Source: Amantichitinum ursilacus
GTDB taxonomy: Bacteria; Pseudomonadota; Gammaproteobacteria; Burkholderiales; Chitinibacteraceae
Reading direction: 5' to 3'
Assembly: GCF_001294205.1 (NCBI RefSeq)
Contig: NZ_LAQT01000003.1
Coordinates: 363,708 to 427,707, forward strand
DNA length: 64,000 bases
Numbering within the stretch: the stretch's first letter is position 1; the number at the start of each line of letters is the position of its first letter. The notes below the pieces were generated by a model that searched no databases, was not told where the DNA came from, and saw only the letters and a program-made list of their open reading frames with translations. The position numbers and the translations under genes are program-made. Of this stretch, positions 1 to 9,430 are shown one piece after another.

Positions 1-1017
1 CTGGTGATTGCGCTGGTGGGCAGCATCACGCGGCCGTTGGCGCGGCTTAGCGAGGCGATGAAAGCGCTGGCCAGCGGGCGCGGCGATCTGACCGTGCAAC
101 TGGATGCGCGCAGCGGCGACGAAATCGGCCAGATTGCCAGCAGCTTCAACGCGTTTATGGGGCAGTTGCGCGACATGATGCTGCGCGTGCGCGACGGCAC
201 CGGCCAGCTCACGCAGAGCGTGGCCAGCATCAACGGCATGACGCAACGGCTGGCGCAGGATTCGCAACACAATGCCGAGATGGCGGGCGCAACCGCCGCC
301 ACCATCGAGCAAATCACCGTCTCGATCAGCGTGATTGCCGACAACTCGCAAGCCGCCACCGCCAACGTGGAACAAGCCGGGCGTATGTCGGCCAACAGTG
401 CGCAGTCGATCAGCCGCGTGGCGGTTGAAATCAACGCGGTGGCCGACGCCATGCAGCGGCTGCGCGACGTAATGGACAGTCTGGCCGACAACAGCGAAAA
501 AATTGCCTCGATGGCCACGGTGATCAAGGACATCGCGGGCCAGACCAATCTGCTGGCGCTCAACGCCGCCATTGAAGCCGCCCGCGCGGGCGAACAAGGC
601 CGCGGCTTTGCCGTGGTGGCGGACGAGGTGCGCAAACTGGCCGAGCGCACCGGCCAGGCCACCATAGAAATCGCGGGCATGGTGCAGAGCATGCAGTTCG
701 AATCGGGCGGGGCGATTGCCCACGCCCAGCAAACGCAAAGCGCGGTACGCAATGGCGTGGAGCTGGTGCAGGCCGCCATCCGCGATATCGAGGCGATTGA
801 GGGCATGATGCAATCGGTGGTGCGCACTACCACCGATATCCGCGATGCCGCCGTTGAACAATCGCGCGCCACCGAGCAGATGGCGCAAAGCGCCGAACGC
901 TTGTCCAGCCGCGCGCAGGAAGAAGACGAAGAGATCCGCAAGACCTCGGACGTGGCGGCGGCCATGGGCAAACTTGCCGCCGAACTTGCTGCGCTGGTCG
1001 CGCGCTTCAAGCTTTGA
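1..1017 (+). CDS. Methyl-accepting chemotaxis protein, 3' part (5' end outside window)
   Basis: The frame is open from base 1, so the N-terminal sensor and first membrane segment lie upstream of the window. What is visible starts at the end of a membrane helix, followed by a HAMP linker (about codons 8-60, with the SITRPL entry and DEIGQ). A long helical signalling hairpin follows. Its tip holds the hallmark [20 protein letters not shown] and the [10 protein letters not shown] return strand. The protein would relay ligand binding to CheA/CheW at the inner membrane. It ends in a typical ARFKL tail. The ligand cannot be guessed because the sensor is missing. Confidence 0.95.
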   Translation: MVIALVGSITRPLARLSEAMKALASGRGDLTVQLDARSGDEIGQIASSFNAFMGQLRDMMLRVRDGTGQLTQSVASINGMTQRLAQDSQHNAEMAGATAATIEQITVSISVIADNSQAATANVEQAGRMSANSAQSISRVAVEINAVADAMQRLRDVMDSLADNSEKIASMATVIKDIAGQTNLLALNAAIEAARAGEQGRGFAVVADEVRKLAERTGQATIEIAGMVQSMQFESGGAIAHAQQTQSAVRNGVELVQAAIRDIEAIEGMMQSVVRTTTDIRDAAVEQSRATEQMAQSAERLSSRAQEEDEEIRKTSDVAAAMGKLAAELAALVARFKL

Positions 1018-1103
1018 CATCGCGGCAGCGACCGGCGCCATCCCCGGCCTTGATCAAAATTGCCGAAACCGTACGCGAGCATTCTGCGCCGCTCCAACCC
1101 GGG

Positions 1104-1138
1104 TGGCAGAAATTGAATGTTGTATGGCATTTCTGCCA
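1104..1138. promoter_or_regulatory. Perfect 10-bp inverted repeat upstream of the MFS gene
   Basis: TGGCAGAAAT and ATTTCTGCCA are exact reverse complements separated by 15 bases. They end 47 bases before the chosen start of the MFS gene. An operator or a leader hairpin are both possible. The binding protein is unknown; the AraC-type regulator two genes downstream is a candidate by position only. Confidence 0.45.
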
Positions 1139-1185
1139 GAATGCCGCGTGCGACAGTGCAGTTTTCCTGCAGACGGGAGACTGCG

Positions 1186-2367
1186 ATGTCCTCACGCAAT
1201 GTGCGTATCCTGGCCGTGTGCCAGGCGCTTTATACCAGCGCGCTGGCGGCTGATTTAACGCTGACCGGACTGGTCGGCTATCAACTGGCGCCCAACAAAG
1301 CCATGGCCACGGTGCCGTTTTCGATCATCACACTGGCCGCGGCGTTAACCACGATTTTTGCGTCGTTATGGATGCAACGCGTCGGCCGCAAACACGGCTT
1401 TATGCTGGGCGCGCTGGTGGGGGCGGCCGGGGGCGGCGTCTCGGTGTACGCGATTTTGCATGCTGATTTCTGGTTGTTTTGCGTCGGCACCGCCTCGGTG
1501 GGTATCTATCAAGCCTTCGCGCAGTACTACCGACTGGCCGCAGCCGATGGTGTCGGCCCGCAAGACAAAGGTCGCGCCATCGCCACCGTGTTAACCGGCG
1601 GCGTGATCGCGGCGGTGTGTGGCCCGGCGCTGGCCAACTGGAGCAAAGGTTTGCTGCCCGGCTCCGCCTTTGCCGGTGCCTATGCCGTCGTCACCATACT
1701 GGGTTTGATCGCCACTGCCGTGCTGGGCGTGGGTTATCGCAACGAAGCACCGCACAGCGTGGCCAATGTCGCCGCCGAACCCGCGCGACCGCTGCGCGCC
1801 ATCGTGCGCCAGCCGCGATATCAGGCTGCGTTGGCCACCAACATCATCGGCTACGCCGTGATGATGTTTTTGATGACCGCCACGCCGCTGGCCATGATGT
1901 GCGCGCATCGCACGGTGGACGAGGGCGCGGGCGTGATCCAGTGGCATCTGGTGGGCATGTATGCGCCTGCGCTGGTGTCGGGCTGGCTGATTCGCAAACT
2001 GGGTGTTACGCCGGTGGTGATGACGGGGATTGCCTTGTCGGCGTGCACGGGCGTGCTGGCGATTTATGGCAGCAGCCTGGTCAGTTGGTATCTGGCCTTG
2101 CTGTGTCTGGGCGTGGGTTGGAATTTCATGTTTGTCGGCGGCAGTACCTGGCTGACGCAAAGTTATCGGCCGTCCGAGCGGGGCCGCGCACAGGCGCTGA
2201 GCGAGTTCAGCACCTTTGCCGCCACCGCGCTGGCCTCGTTGTTGTCCGGCCAGTTATTGGCGCACACCAGCTGGATCACCATCAATTTATTGACGTGGCC
2301 GCTGCTGGGTGTGGCGCTGTTATTTAATTTGCGACTGTTGACGGTGCGAGCCGCGCAGCCCGCCTGA
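1186..2367 (+). CDS. MFS transporter
   Basis: A 393-residue hydrophobic protein with about twelve predicted membrane helices and the length of a standard MFS exporter. The RVGRKHG stretch after the second helix matches the loop 2-3 signature of the superfamily. I chose the ATG at 1186, preceded by GGGAGA five bases upstream. The frame also has an ATG at 1117, but that one sits inside an inverted repeat and would add 23 polar residues before the first helix. A GlxA-type regulator follows after 14 bases, so the two are probably co-transcribed. The substrate cannot be deduced; efflux of a small molecule is most likely. Confidence 0.85.
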   Translation: MSSRNVRILAVCQALYTSALAADLTLTGLVGYQLAPNKAMATVPFSIITLAAALTTIFASLWMQRVGRKHGFMLGALVGAAGGGVSVYAILHADFWLFCVGTASVGIYQAFAQYYRLAAADGVGPQDKGRAIATVLTGGVIAAVCGPALANWSKGLLPGSAFAGAYAVVTILGLIATAVLGVGYRNEAPHSVANVAAEPARPLRAIVRQPRYQAALATNIIGYAVMMFLMTATPLAMMCAHRTVDEGAGVIQWHLVGMYAPALVSGWLIRKLGVTPVVMTGIALSACTGVLAIYGSSLVSWYLALLCLGVGWNFMFVGGSTWLTQSYRPSERGRAQALSEFSTFAATALASLLSGQLLAHTSWITINLLTWPLLGVALLFNLRLLTVRAAQPA

Positions 2368-2381
2368 ACGAGGTAAACGCA

Positions 2382-3401
2382 ATGCAAGCTGTGCCCGCGC
2401 GCCGGATCGTGATCGTGGTTTATCACAATGTGAATGTGCTGGATGTCGCCGGGCCGCTGGAGGCGTTTTCGCAAAGCGTGCGCATGCGGCCCGAGCTGCC
2501 GCCGTTTTATCAGCTGACGGTGGCGTCGCCGCAAGGCGGCGCGGTGATGACCTCGGCGGGCCTGCCCTTGCACACCGTGGCGCTGGCCGACATCGACCCG
2601 CTCGGCATTGACACCGTACTGGTGCCAGGCGGCGCCATCGGTAACCACGTGCCCGATGACGTCGCGCTGATCGCATGGGTGCGCCAGCATCAGCACCACT
2701 GGCGACGCCTGTGTTCGGTGTGCACAGGCGCGTTCTTGCTGGCGGCGGCCGATGTACTGGGCGATGCCGCCGTCACCACGCACTGGGATCATCTGGCGCA
2801 ATTGCGCGGGCTATATCCCCAACTGGATGTGCGCGATGAACCGATCTTTTTGCAGCAAGGCCGCATCTGGACCTCGGCTGGCATAAGCGCGGGCATCGAT
2901 CTGGCGCTGGCGCTGATCGAACAAGATCGCGGCCACGCCATTGCCATGGAAGTGGCGCAGCGGTTGGTGGTGTTTTTAAAGCGGCCGGGCAACCAGGCGC
3001 AGTTCAGCGCGCCGCTGCTGGCGCAACAACGCAGCCGCGCCGGCTTTGCCGAACTGCATGGCTGGATCAGCGCGCATCTGACCGCCGATTTGCGCGTCGA
3101 GCAACTGGCGGCGCGCGCGGGCATGAGCGTGCGCAGCTTCTGCCGCGCCTATCAAGAACAGCAAGGCACCACGCCCGCGCGCATGGTCGAAACCTTGCGC
3201 CTGGAAGCCGCCTGCCGCGCGTTGCAACAACCGCGCGCCTCGATCAAACGCGTGGCCGCCGACGCCGGTTTTGGCGACGAACAAAATCTGCGTCGCGCCT
3301 TTTTACGCCGCCTGGGCGTGCTGCCGCAGGATTATCGCGAACGCTTTTGTGCCGCCACCGCGGGGCCGGCAACGCCCACAGCCGCCGCCATGCCTGCCTG
3401 A
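2382..3401 (+). CDS. GlxA-family transcriptional regulator (DJ-1/PfpI plus AraC HTH)
   Basis: A 339-residue two-domain regulator. Residues about 8-185 form a DJ-1/PfpI-like fold with the nucleophile-elbow motif CSVCTGAFLLAAA. Residues about 225-320 form an AraC-type double helix-turn-helix (EQLAARAGMSVRSFCRAYQE, then VAADAGFGDEQNLRRAF). Such proteins bind DNA and often sense amino compounds, but the ligand here is unknown. It lies directly downstream of the MFS gene and may control it. The start ATG follows GAGGT at a usual distance. Confidence 0.9.
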   Translation: MQAVPARRIVIVVYHNVNVLDVAGPLEAFSQSVRMRPELPPFYQLTVASPQGGAVMTSAGLPLHTVALADIDPLGIDTVLVPGGAIGNHVPDDVALIAWVRQHQHHWRRLCSVCTGAFLLAAADVLGDAAVTTHWDHLAQLRGLYPQLDVRDEPIFLQQGRIWTSAGISAGIDLALALIEQDRGHAIAMEVAQRLVVFLKRPGNQAQFSAPLLAQQRSRAGFAELHGWISAHLTADLRVEQLAARAGMSVRSFCRAYQEQQGTTPARMVETLRLEAACRALQQPRASIKRVAADAGFGDEQNLRRAFLRRLGVLPQDYRERFCAATAGPATPTAAAMPA

Positions 3402-3473
3402 ACGACGCAAGCAACGCTTGCCAAGCGCCGCGTTTGATGCGACAACGCTGCCTTTCCTGGTGAGCACCTCAGC

Positions 3474-3824
3474 ATGGCCGATTCCACCCAAGAACTGCAG
3501 ATCGTCGATATCGAAACCGGTAGCGGCAAAGAAATCGCCAAAGGCGCGCTGATTACCGCGCACTACAACGGCTTTCTGGAAGACGGCACGGTGTTTGATT
3601 CGTCGTACACGCGCGGCAAGCCGTTCCAGTGCGTCATCGGTACCGGCCGCGTGATCAAAGGCTGGGATCAGGGTTTGATTGGCATGCGCGTAGGCGGCAA
3701 ACGCAAACTGTGGGTGCCCGCGCATCTGGCTTATGGCGAGCGGCAAATTGGCGCGCATATCAAGCCGAACTCCAACCTGATCTTTGAAATTGAACTGATC
3801 GAAGTGCTGACGCGCGACGAATAA
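3474..3824 (+). CDS. FKBP-type peptidyl-prolyl cis-trans isomerase
   Basis: A 116-residue single-domain FKBP that speeds cis-trans isomerisation of prolyl bonds. The core signatures are visible: a hydrophobic pocket at VFDSSYTRGKPF, the VIKGWDQGLIGMRVGGKR segment, and the LAYGERQIG loop followed by NSNLIFEIELIEV. No signal peptide is present, so it is probably cytoplasmic. Its length is typical for the short bacterial FKBP class. The start follows GGTGAG. It appears to be a monocistronic gene. Confidence 0.95.
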   Translation: MADSTQELQIVDIETGSGKEIAKGALITAHYNGFLEDGTVFDSSYTRGKPFQCVIGTGRVIKGWDQGLIGMRVGGKRKLWVPAHLAYGERQIGAHIKPNSNLIFEIELIEVLTRDE

Positions 3825-3932
3825 ATCGGCCCGCGCACCTGGCGAAAACCAGTAGCGCCGCGCGCCGTCGAGCGCGCCAGCGATGAACTAGACTGGTTTT
3901 ACAACTCAGATCACTAGAGCCGGAGGAACACC

Positions 3933-4235
3933 ATGGCAATGTCGTGGCGGCAAGAAGGCGGCGTGGCGATCATCACGATCGGCGGCCAGCTTAGTTTTGA
4001 TATGCACCGCGAGTTTAAAGAGATTGCGTCGGCTGCCATCCAGAGCCCGCTGGTGGACGAACTGCATCTGGATTTTACCGGCGTCACCTATCTGGATTCG
4101 GCCGCGCTGGGCATGTTGTTGCTGCTGCGCCAGCGCGTGGAGGGCTACCGCATCGTGCTGCTGAATTGCGGTCCGGGCGTGCGCTCGGTGCTGGATATCG
4201 CCAACTTCAGCAAGATTTTTGATATGCGCGACTAG
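3933..4235 (+). CDS. STAS-domain protein (anti-sigma factor antagonist type)
   Basis: A 100-residue protein made only of a STAS domain. The YLDSAALGML motif places the usual phospho-acceptor serine at residue 56. Proteins of this kind bind a partner-switching kinase or anti-sigma factor and are released by phosphorylation. No such kinase or phosphatase gene is adjacent, so the partner is unknown. A strong GGAGGA ribosome site precedes the ATG; a second in-frame ATG lies two codons later. A hairpin directly downstream probably ends transcription. Confidence 0.9.
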   Translation: MAMSWRQEGGVAIITIGGQLSFDMHREFKEIASAAIQSPLVDELHLDFTGVTYLDSAALGMLLLLRQRVEGYRIVLLNCGPGVRSVLDIANFSKIFDMRD

Positions 4236-4247
4236 GCGGCCCCGCCG

Positions 4248-4282
4248 GCAAACAACCCGATCAGGCCGATGGGGTTGTTTGC
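4248..4282. terminator. Hairpin between convergent genes
   Basis: GCAAACAACCC and GGGTTGTTTGC are perfect 11-base arms around a 13-base loop. The hairpin lies between the STAS gene and the pyruvate-kinase-like gene and overlaps the stop codon of the latter. The T-run is weak, so terminator function is inferred from position. Confidence 0.5.
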
Positions 4283-6012
4283 ACATTACGCGCCAGCAAG
4301 TCATCTAAAAACCGCAGTGTTTCGACGATATACGGGCCTTTGTTGAGCATCACGCAATCGGCCTGACCCGCCAGCACCACATCACTGACTTCCGCCCGCG
4401 ACGGCACGCCTTTTTTGGCCATCGTCTCCAGTACTTGCGTCGCCCAGATCACCGGCAGATGCGCCACTTCGCATAATTGCAGTATGTGTTGCTGCGTCGC
4501 CGCCAGCGCGGCAAAGCCCATCTCGGCGGCCAGATCACCGCGCGCAATCATCACCGCCACATGCGGATGACGCAGCGCCGCCAGCAATACCTGCGGCAAC
4601 TGGCGCACCACGCTGGCGGTTTCCAGTTTAAGAATCAGCCCGACGTGGCTGGCATCGTGCTGCGTCAGCAACTCGACAATCTGTTCGACATCGGCCGGGG
4701 TTTGCACAAACGACACCGCCAGCAAATCCGCATCGGGCAGCACTTCGGCCAGCGCCACGGTGTCGGCTTCGGTCAGCGCCGCCAACGGCAATTGCGTGTC
4801 GGGCAGGTTAATGCCACGCCCGCCTTTCAGTTTGACGCGGCCGCCTTCGGCCTGGGTGATGCGGATATCCAGCCGGTGCGCATCGGCTTGCTCGATGACG
4901 CCTTCCACCTTGCCGTCATCAAAGCGGATGCGCTGGCCGCGTTGTACATGCACAAATACGTCTTCGAGCGCGCAACTGAGGATGGCCGCCGCCATGCTGC
5001 CATCGGGCCGCCGCACTGCGGGTTGGCCGCGCGTGGAGCCATGCATCAGCACCAGCGTATCGCCCGGGGCCAGCGCCACATAGCCGGGCCGTTGCGGCAG
5101 ATCGCCCACATGGCCACGGCAGATGACATGCGCGCCACGGCGCAATTGCACCGGCGTGCCGGGCGATACATAGGCGGTGTCTTCGGCTTCGCAAATCAAT
5201 ACGCGGTCTTTGAGCGCGCCGATATGCAGATCACGCCGTTTGCCGCGCACGTCTTTTACCCGCAAGGTGTCGCCAGCCTGGGCTTCGCGCAGGATGGCTT
5301 CGTCGATCGGTACGGCGAAATCGGCCTTGGCAGGCGCGGTTTCGCCCGTGATATAGAACTGCACCTGCACCGGGTTGAGGATCAAGCCGGCATCGTTGCG
5401 TTCGGGCTTCCATTTGACGACGGCGGCGCGCGGGGTGATGTCGCCGATGCGCAATTTGGGGCCAGCCAGTTCAAACGAGCGCTTGCACGGTTTGCCGGTG
5501 CGCTCGGCGGCGTTTTGCACGGCCACGGCGTTGTCGTGCCATTGCGCGGCGTTGCCTTTGGCGCAGTTGATGCGGGCGACGGCCATGTCCTGCAGCAACA
5601 AGGCGTCGAGCAGATCAGGGCTGCGCGCGGCGTTGTCGGGCAGCGTGACCATGGTGCGGGCGCAGCCGCGGCGCGCGCCAAACAGATGCTCGGCGCGACG
5701 CAAACGCAGGCCGGCGTGGTCGTCCAGCGGGTCGGGGTCGAATTGCGGCGTGCTCAGCCAGTCGATGGCGCGCGCCACGCTGGCGGCGATGTTGCCGCTG
5801 GCGATGCCGCGCAGGCCGAGCGTGTGCAGCATCGGTTGCAGGTCGGCGGGGGCGTGCTGTTGCAGCGCCAGAAAATGCAGCAGGTTGCGGCCGCTAACGC
5901 GGTTGGCTTCGGCGAGCGGCTGCAGTTGGGCCGGATCTTCGGCCTGGCGTAGTGCGCGTTGCAGGTAGGCAAGTTGCTCTAGCGCTTGATGGACTGCGTG
6001 GTGACGCGACAT
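4261..6012 (-). CDS. Divergent pyruvate-kinase-like protein with N-terminal extension
   Basis: A 583-residue protein. About 115 N-terminal residues form a helical extension not found in PykF/PykA. A pyruvate kinase barrel follows. Recognisable pieces are DMAVARINCAKG, AGPKLRIG, the lysine/glutamate pair in ILKLET, ARGDLAAEMGF and PVIWATQVLETM followed by SRAEVSDV. The usual DTKGPEIR is changed to ELAGPKLR, LSGETAKG is reduced to LNKGP, and the C-terminal allosteric domain is absent because the protein stops right after the barrel. Key metal ligands and the catalytic lysine seem kept, so it may be catalytic with altered control or substrate. GGAGG precedes the start. No sugar-metabolism neighbours are present. 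Confidence 0.8.
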   Translation of the reverse strand: MSRHHAVHQALEQLAYLQRALRQAEDPAQLQPLAEANRVSGRNLLHFLALQQHAPADLQPMLHTLGLRGIASGNIAASVARAIDWLSTPQFDPDPLDDHAGLRLRRAEHLFGARRGCARTMVTLPDNAARSPDLLDALLLQDMAVARINCAKGNAAQWHDNAVAVQNAAERTGKPCKRSFELAGPKLRIGDITPRAAVVKWKPERNDAGLILNPVQVQFYITGETAPAKADFAVPIDEAILREAQAGDTLRVKDVRGKRRDLHIGALKDRVLICEAEDTAYVSPGTPVQLRRGAHVICRGHVGDLPQRPGYVALAPGDTLVLMHGSTRGQPAVRRPDGSMAAAILSCALEDVFVHVQRGQRIRFDDGKVEGVIEQADAHRLDIRITQAEGGRVKLKGGRGINLPDTQLPLAALTEADTVALAEVLPDADLLAVSFVQTPADVEQIVELLTQHDASHVGLILKLETASVVRQLPQVLLAALRHPHVAVMIARGDLAAEMGFAALAATQQHILQLCEVAHLPVIWATQVLETMAKKGVPSRAEVSDVVLAGQADCVMLNKGPYIVETLRFLDDLLARNVQTTPSA

Positions 6013-6137
6013 GGCCGTCCTCCGGGGATATGGGTGGGGGCTAGTCTAGGCGGGGAATGTTGCAGGGTGGGGTCATATTGCTGACGGGGGTGATGAATTC
6101 CGGATGGGTTGATGTTGTGGGTTGGGTGGACAGATGT

Positions 6138-6280
6138 GTTTAACCGCATGGGCTGCGGCGCATTTTGGGTGTTTGGCTGGTGCCAGACGGATCGTTTAAA
6201 TGCTTTAGCCTGCGGTGCGGGTTTGGTGTTCTTTTGTTGGCGGGGAAAACCTTTAAACGCTTAGCCTGCGGCGCATTTTT
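6138..6280. repeat. Three imperfect direct repeats, period about 56
   Basis: Related units begin at 6138, 6194 and 6251. Each carries the pattern TTTAA followed by a short variable piece and then GCCTGCGG (GGCTGCGG in the first). The first and third also share GGCGCATTTT. They are diverged copies, so this is likely a decayed intergenic repeat array. Function unknown. Confidence 0.6.
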
Positions 6281-6305
6281 GATACCCGGGGGTGCCCGGG
6301 AGCAC

Positions 6306-6335
6306 GTTACTTTCTCCTACAGCCGAGAAAGTAAC
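6306..6335. repeat. GTTACTTTC-type palindromic repeat
   Basis: GTTACTTTCTC and GAGAAAGTAAC are exact 11-base arms with a short loop, followed by CAAAGAGG. Similar GTTACTTTC hairpins are, from memory, common intergenic repeats in proteobacteria. No other copy was noticed in this window. Confidence 0.55.
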
Positions 6336-6599
6336 CAAAGAGGCCGCCCTTAGCTGCCGCAATGCGGGGGTAGGTCAAAAGCCTCAAGCAAATCCTTTGG
6401 GTTGCATAGCTGCCGCTCCGCGGACGCGACGCTCAGTCGGAGCCCCCCGGGTCGCCTCCCTTCGCGCGCTCAGGAGATGGCGTGGCATAGCTACCATCGC
6501 TGGCCTCGTTGCTTCGCAACATCGGGTGGGCGTGGATGCTGGGCCGTGACAGTGTATGGGTGGCTCGCTTGCTTAACGCTTTTGGCTACTGCGGTCGCA

Positions 6600-6698
6600 T
6601 AGGGTGGGTCTGGACCCACCACCCAATGTGGTGAGAGAAAGACGCAAGCGCCAGCGTTCTTGATGATGGCTTTGGGCGTTGGGTCTTGATCCACACTA
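6600..6698 (+). repeat. Dispersed palindromic repeat, copy A
   Basis: About 99 bases. It begins TAGGGTGGGTCTGGACCCAC and ends with a degenerate inverted match, CCACACTA. Related copies lie at 19091-19196 (opposite orientation) and 37173-37274. Copy A is the most diverged at its right end. Confidence 0.65.
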
Positions 6699-6701
6699 TG
6701 A

Positions 6702-6736
6702 GTGGCGGTGGCGGTGGCGGTGGCGGTGGCGGCGGC
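6702..6736 (+). repeat. GGCGGT hexamer tandem repeat
   Basis: Five near-perfect hexamer units followed by a GGC run, about 60 bases upstream of the DUF2946-type gene. Such runs can change length by slippage. It is outside the coding sequence as I call it. Confidence 0.7.
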
Positions 6737-6798
6737 GTTGTTTGTACTGTCTTCGCGAGGTGAAACCGTTGCATCAAAGCTGTGCTATTTTGCGACTT

Positions 6799-7182
6799 AT
6801 GACTCGACGGCAATTTTCTTTGGCAGCTCGGTGTGCGCTTTGGGTGGCGCTATTGCAGTTCGCCTTGCCGTTGTTGCATATGGCTGCGGTCGGTGCGCAG
6901 CAGCAAGCGGTGGTGCTGTGTACGGGGACCGGGTCGCGGTTGGTTTTTGCGGCGGGGGCCTCGAATCCGGCTGGGGATGGCGGGGCGGGGAGTGGGGTGG
7001 GGGTGCAGCCGTGTGCCTTGTGCGCGCATCTGGCGCTCGCCTTGCCGCCGTTGCCCGCGGCCAACGTGAGCGGATTGGCGCGCTATGTGCCGATTGCCGA
7101 GCCTGCGCTTGCCGCCATCCCGGTGCGCGCGTATGCGTTTGAATACCCACGCGGCCGGGCGCCACCGGCGGATCGGGCCTGA
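6799..7182 (+). CDS. DUF2946-type small envelope protein
   Basis: A 127-residue protein with an N-terminal hydrophobic segment (residues about 8-25, a signal or anchor) and a later CALCAHLALALPPLP motif. That motif resembles the two-cysteine PLC-type signature of the DUF2946 family, which often sits in copper-related operons. The neighbour downstream is a PCu(A)C copper chaperone, which supports a role in copper handling, but the biochemical function is not known. I chose the ATG at 6799 because upstream codons run through the GGCGGT repeat. Ribosome site weak. Confidence 0.65.
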   Translation: MTRRQFSLAARCALWVALLQFALPLLHMAAVGAQQQAVVLCTGTGSRLVFAAGASNPAGDGGAGSGVGVQPCALCAHLALALPPLPAANVSGLARYVPIAEPALAAIPVRAYAFEYPRGRAPPADRA

Positions 7183-7265
7183 CTTTTATCCAACGCATTC
7201 AGCTGGGCGCGCCGCAACGTGCCGCGCCGGCGTTGCATCCCGATCGCATTCAAGGAATAACCATC

Positions 7266-7730
7266 ATGACCCGTCTGGCCCTCGCCGCCGCCCTTTTGCT
7301 GACTTCAACATGGGCACTGGCGCACGAATACACCTTCAAAAACCTGTTTATCTTCCACCCCTACACGCGTGCGACGCCGCCCGGCGCGCAAACGGCGGGG
7401 GTGTATTTCAGTGTTAAAAACAATGGCGATACGCCTGATGCGCTGCTCGGCGCGGATACGTCTGCGGCCGCGACCGCCAGCGTCCATAGCATGAGCATGC
7501 AAGGCAATATGATGAAGATGCGCAAGCTGCCGCAGTTGGACATCCCCGCGCATGGCGAAGTCAAACTGGCCCCGGCGGCGTATCACCTGATGCTGGAAGG
7601 GCTGAAGCAACCGCTCAAGCCCAAAGACAGTTTCATGATGACGCTGCACTTTAAACAGGCGGGCGACGTGCAAGTCAAAGTGGTGGTGCAAGACATGGCG
7701 GGCGACGATATGGGCGACATGAAAATGTGA
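7266..7730 (+). CDS. Periplasmic copper chaperone PCu(A)C
   Basis: A 154-residue exported protein (signal peptide about residues 1-18, cleaved near ALA-HE). The core carries the copper-binding pattern VHSMSM, then GNMMKMRKL, then AAYHLMLEGLKQPL, matching the His/Met ligand set of PCu(A)C proteins that deliver Cu(I) to cytochrome oxidase. A Met-rich tail (DMAGDDMGDMKM) may bind extra copper. AAGGA lies nine bases before the ATG at 7266; an upstream in-frame GTG/ATG at 7233 would place residues before the signal peptide and is rejected. Probably in one transcript with the DUF2946-type gene. Confidence 0.92.
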   Translation: MTRLALAAALLLTSTWALAHEYTFKNLFIFHPYTRATPPGAQTAGVYFSVKNNGDTPDALLGADTSAAATASVHSMSMQGNMMKMRKLPQLDIPAHGEVKLAPAAYHLMLEGLKQPLKPKDSFMMTLHFKQAGDVQVKVVVQDMAGDDMGDMKM

Positions 7731-7913
7731 TGCCGTAGCGCTAACGCGCCACCCGTGTCAGCCGATGCCGCAACGTGGTGTCGGCTGCCACCGCGATGTT
7801 GTGGCTGCGGCCACTTTTGATAAACAACGATACAAATTTCAAGGATTTACGCGGAACCGGTCTTCTGCGGTCAGCCCTAACCCGGGCAACCATAACAAAC
7901 AGGAGAACCTGCC

Positions 7914-8378
7914 ATGCGTTTAACCCAACTCTCTGCTGTACTTGCCGGCGCCACTTTGGCCCTGGCCAGCCTTGCTGCCCACGCCGATGACCGTGACCAT
8001 GATCGCGGTGGCGATCACGGCGGCAACCGCGGCGGCCCGCAAGGCCAGCAACATCAACAGCCGCAAGGCCGTCCCGACCACGGGCCGCAGCAAGATCATC
8101 GCGCCCCGCAAGCACGCCGCCCGGCGCCGCAACGTTATCCCGCTGACTACCAATGGCGTAACCGTGACGAATGGCGTCGCGCCCACGCGCATGCGCTTAA
8201 CGGCCGCTATCTGGATGACTGGCATCGCGGCTATTACTACAAGCCCGGCCAGTACGTGTGGTACAACGGCCGCGCCTGGCAACCAGCCCGCCCGCTGTCG
8301 CAAGCCGAGCTGACGCTGGTGCCGGGCCAGGCTCCCGGTTTGTGGCTGGATATTACGGCGTCGATTCCGCTGAACTAA
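7914..8378 (+). CDS. Secreted His/Gln/Asp-rich protein, RcnB-like
   Basis: A 154-residue protein with a clear signal peptide (about residues 1-24, ending AAHA-DD). A low-complexity His/Gly/Gln/Pro region (about 25-75) follows. The C-terminal part has DWHRGYYYKPGQYVWYNG followed by LTLVPGQAPGLWLDI. Overall make-up recalls RcnB-like periplasmic proteins linked to nickel/cobalt homeostasis, but I do not see a decisive motif. The His-rich segment suggests metal binding. A perfect AGGAG ribosome site precedes the ATG. A strong hairpin terminator follows. Confidence 0.7.
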   Translation: MRLTQLSAVLAGATLALASLAAHADDRDHDRGGDHGGNRGGPQGQQHQQPQGRPDHGPQQDHRAPQARRPAPQRYPADYQWRNRDEWRRAHAHALNGRYLDDWHRGYYYKPGQYVWYNGRAWQPARPLSQAELTLVPGQAPGLWLDITASIPLN

Positions 8379-8405
8379 GCGCGCAACCATCCACGCTAAA
8401 AACGC

Positions 8406-8440
8406 AAAAAGCCCGAGTCAATCATCGACTCGGGCTTTTT
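8406..8440. terminator. Bidirectional rho-independent terminator
   Basis: AAAAAGCCCGAGTC and GACTCGGGCTTTTT form 14-base arms around a 7-base loop. It has A- and T-tracts on both sides and lies between two convergent genes (His-rich protein and modA). Confidence 0.9.
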
Positions 8441-8476
8441 GTTTGCCGCGCACTGATCAAAACAGCATGCCAGCGC

Positions 8477-9286
<810 letters not shown>

Positions 9287-9370
9287 TCATCGCCTGCGTC
9301 AAGCCGATTGGCGCTGACACGGCGGCGTTGGCCGTGTGTTGACGCGCGTTGGTCCGCTTTATTCAAGCCA

Positions 9371-9411
9371 ATAAAAAAGCCCGACACAGCATGCTGCGTC
9401 GGGCTTTTTAT
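9371..9411. terminator. Rho-independent terminator
   Basis: AAAAAAGCCCGACAC pairs with the GCGTCGGGCTTTTTAT side around a central GCATGC. It lies directly downstream of the histone-like gene on the minus strand and has T-tracts on both strands. Confidence 0.85.
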
Positions 9412-9430
9412 TTGAGCGCTCGTCCGGCGA

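Larger units (their letters stand above)
6013..6798. other. Gene-free, repeat-rich intergenic stretch
   Basis: No credible gene lies in these 786 bases between the divergent pyruvate-kinase-like gene and the DUF2946-type gene. The stretch holds three imperfect direct repeats (6138-6280), a GTTACTTTC hairpin (6306-6335), one copy of a dispersed palindromic repeat (6600-6698) and a GGCGGT hexamer run (6702-6736). Short frames here are low complexity and lack ribosome sites. Confidence 0.7.

Noticed and set aside
4477..5952. 491-residue plus-strand open frame opposite the pyruvate-kinase-like gene
   Set aside because: The minus-strand frame has conserved barrel motifs; the plus frame is compositional shadow.
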